A stretch of 20,000 bases of DNA from Halisarca cf. caerulea (Eukaryota; Porifera; Demospongiae; Chondrillida; Halisarcidae): contig CAUJGJ010000231.1 in the NCBI GenBank assembly GCA_963170055.1, positions 735,001 through 755,000 on the forward strand, in the 5' to 3' direction. Made by a program: the position numbers and the translations under genes. Under the pieces are notes generated by a model that was not told the DNA's origin, did not search any database, and saw only the letters and a program-made list of their open reading frames with translations. This document shows positions 1-20,000 of the stretch, one piece after another; the stretch's first letter is position 1; each line of letters opens with the position of its first letter.

Positions 1-249
1 CAATATTTCTAGATATACAGTAGTATATGAATCACATTATTATACTGTCATCATGTGCTGTTTCTATGGTAACAGTTGCTATTATTGTTTTCTTTACAAG
101 ACTGGTACAGTGTACTCTTAGTTTGCAATAACCCAAGCTGTGAGTACAGTAAAGTGCTTTGTGGTTTTGCTTTTAAGCATGGGAGTGTTCAATTGTGTTC
201 ACTACTTGCTTCTTTGTCTGGCATATTTACTGTCTTGCCTTGTCGATAG
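1..249 (+). other. 3' end of an upstream intron
   Basis: AT-rich sequence with no convincing coding content. The last 45 bases are pyrimidine-rich and end in GATAG, which serves as the acceptor of the first visible exon. I see nothing else in it. Confidence 0.6.
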
Positions 250-18473
<18,224 letters not shown>

Positions 18474-18481
18474 GTTAGTTT

Positions 18482-18482
<1 letters not shown>

Positions 18483-18544
<62 letters not shown>

Positions 18545-18557
18545 CTGTGTGTGTGTG

Positions 18558-18597
<40 letters not shown>

Positions 18598-18670
18598 CGC
18601 GCGCACGTGCGCATGTGCATGTGTGTGTGAGGAGGGGGTGGGTACGTTTATGCATGTATGTGTGTGTACG
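18483..18670 (+). repeat. (TG)n microsatellite, intron 24
   Basis: About 30 TG units starting 9 nt after the exon 24 donor, then further TG tracts with CCTG interruptions to about 18595, and a GCGC/GTGC-rich tail. Confidence 0.97.
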
Positions 18671-18773
18671 TGAATATCAGTGCATGTTTGTCTGTGTGCC
18701 TTGGAATGCATTTACCCAAAAGCATCCACATGTGGGTACAATAAAAAACAGTGAACTTTTAATAGATTTAAGT

Positions 18774-18901
18774 ATTAGTTATATCCTGTCCAGGTGTGCT
18801 GCAGCAGGTTCGAAATACAGTGCTGATTGACCGAGGGCAAAGCCTGAGGTCATCAGCACTGTATTTTCTGCTGCAGCACACCTGGACGGGATATAACTAA
18901 T
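18774..18901. repeat. Near-perfect palindromic element (about 128 bp)
   Basis: The outer 33 nt of each arm match with one mismatch (TTAGTTATATCCTGTCCAGG against ...CCCGTCCAGG) and continue through AAATACAGTGCTGAT, leaving about 25 nt in the middle. Likely a fold-back MITE. It contains GGTTCGAA on one arm, which looks like a tRNA B box, but no tRNA fold is present. Confidence 0.85.
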
Positions 18902-20000
18902 TTGTATCCTGGCAACCATTCACTGTTTACTGTTTGTGTGTACAGCCTCATCTAGAGTTGATCAGTTCCAGCCACTTACACTATTAATTGACATCAATTG
19001 ACATCAATTAGGAAGTGTGCGTATATCAGTGACCTGTGCTACATCACAAATGTCAGCACACTTTTTCCTTTGATCCACCCATAATTTGCCCCCACACCAG
19101 GGTAGAATCTCCCTTACGTGTACTTTATGGGGTTACCTTAAGGCTACAAATGTTAGGGGGTACCAATACTTCATGGGTATTAGTTTTGGCGATTTACTAG
19201 CATTTTCGTACCAAATCTGTTATTAGAGATTCAAGAAATGGAAACTTTTTACCTTGACCAATGCTATCTATAGGTTTTTATTTTGGTGGCACAAAGCACC
19301 CAATCATTTTCTAAATCATTGTTTCTATCATTTCAAAGCTGCAGAAATGGAACATTGAGATCAGAAGCCTGTAGATATGGTCAGAAGATTTGATCTTATT
19401 GGTGTACATCTTGAAATAGATGTTATCGCTTTTTGGTTGAATTCGTATAGGAAATGATTGTAACAGATATAATATGTTATAATCCAATAATTTTATAAGC
19501 TTTAGATGCACTGGTTCACTGAATGCAATATACTATGTTGACTCTAGGGCAGATTTTTACGTTCCGTTTCGAGCTGCCATTTTCTCCTGTGCAGGATACA
19601 GTACATCCGTACACATTGTAAAATACAAAATGTTTCTGGGTACATTTATTGGTGTTCATAATTTTTAGCAGGCACTTAAATTATCAACTTTAATGCTCCT
19701 CTCTGATTTCACTAAAGAATGCCAATGCCTTGTGCTAGTGTAGCTAGCCAACTATGTGGCTACCAGTTTGTGTGCCGTGGCTTGTCTATGTGTTCTTTGT
19801 CCACGAAGGTAGCAGAATATGAAGTAGGATGCATCCGTGGAAAATGTACTTGGTGCCGCCCCCTTCAGTGCACCAATCTGTGACATGCTTGTAGTACTGT
19901 ATTCATAATAGTAACATATGTCGTTTTGTGTCTGTTTTTAATATACGAATATTCTTCTGGTGTGTATCTCCCGAACTGACTACAATTCAATATAAAAGTC
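18902..20000 (+). other. Intron 24, visible remainder
   Basis: No further ferlin exon recognised. A 10-bp direct duplication AATTGACATC occurs at 18986-19005. The outer DysFC exon expected next in the gene was searched for by eye (GWEY, RRRRW) and not found, so it probably lies beyond the window. Confidence 0.5.

Noticed and set aside
18795..18830. GGTTCGAA as a possible tRNA B box
   Set aside because: It lies within the arm of the 18774-18901 palindrome, and no cloverleaf or A box is present.
18952..18999. Possible exon after TGTGTGTACAG reading PHLELISSSHLHY
   Set aside because: It meets a stop after 13 codons, has no good donor, and does not match DysF sequence.
19806..19885. Possible exon starting VAEYEVGCIRG
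   Set aside because: It ends at a stop without a donor and shows no ferlin motif.

Overview
The window is eukaryotic. It holds the middle part of one large, intron-rich gene on the + strand, and that gene encodes a ferlin with DysF domains (the dysferlin/myoferlin type). I placed 24 coding exons between 250 and 18473. Every intron follows GT...AG, and the reading phase carries across all 23 internal junctions. The joined exons give 2736 nt, or 912 codons, with no stop. The 5' part of the gene (C2A) and the 3' part (outer DysFC, later C2 domains, C-terminal membrane anchor) lie outside the window. No second gene, RNA gene or CRISPR array could be supported, and nothing suggests bacterial DNA.

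Domain order along the protein: end of the C2A region and a proline-rich linker (exons 1-2), C2B (3-5), FerI (6-7), linker (8), C2C (9-13), inter-domain region with the NYGN and FDG..HYHHIPW motifs (14-16), FerA (16-18), FerB (19-20), outer DysFN (21-22), inner DysFN (23) and inner DysFC (24). Ferlins are membrane proteins that use C2 domains for Ca2+ and phospholipid-dependent vesicle fusion and membrane repair.

The organism is probably a marine invertebrate. A sponge is my first guess, from the ancient-looking exon structure, moderate intron size, many short TA-flanked inverted-repeat elements and elements rich in the CGCGAAAAT motif. This is inference; a cnidarian or another invertebrate is possible.

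Layout outside the exons: introns 1, 3, 4, 5, 6, 13 and 24 carry (TG)n tracts, usually close behind the 5' splice site. Introns 6 and 14 carry long (CA)n tracts close to the 3' splice site. Non-autonomous DNA transposons (MITE-like) sit in introns 3, 13, 16 (two), 20, 23 and 24, and a fold-back 11-bp minisatellite in intron 4. A G-quadruplex-capable tract follows the exon 4 donor. Intron 6 begins with (GT)n and ends with (CA)n, so its transcript could fold its two splice sites together. This is the most interesting structure in the window.
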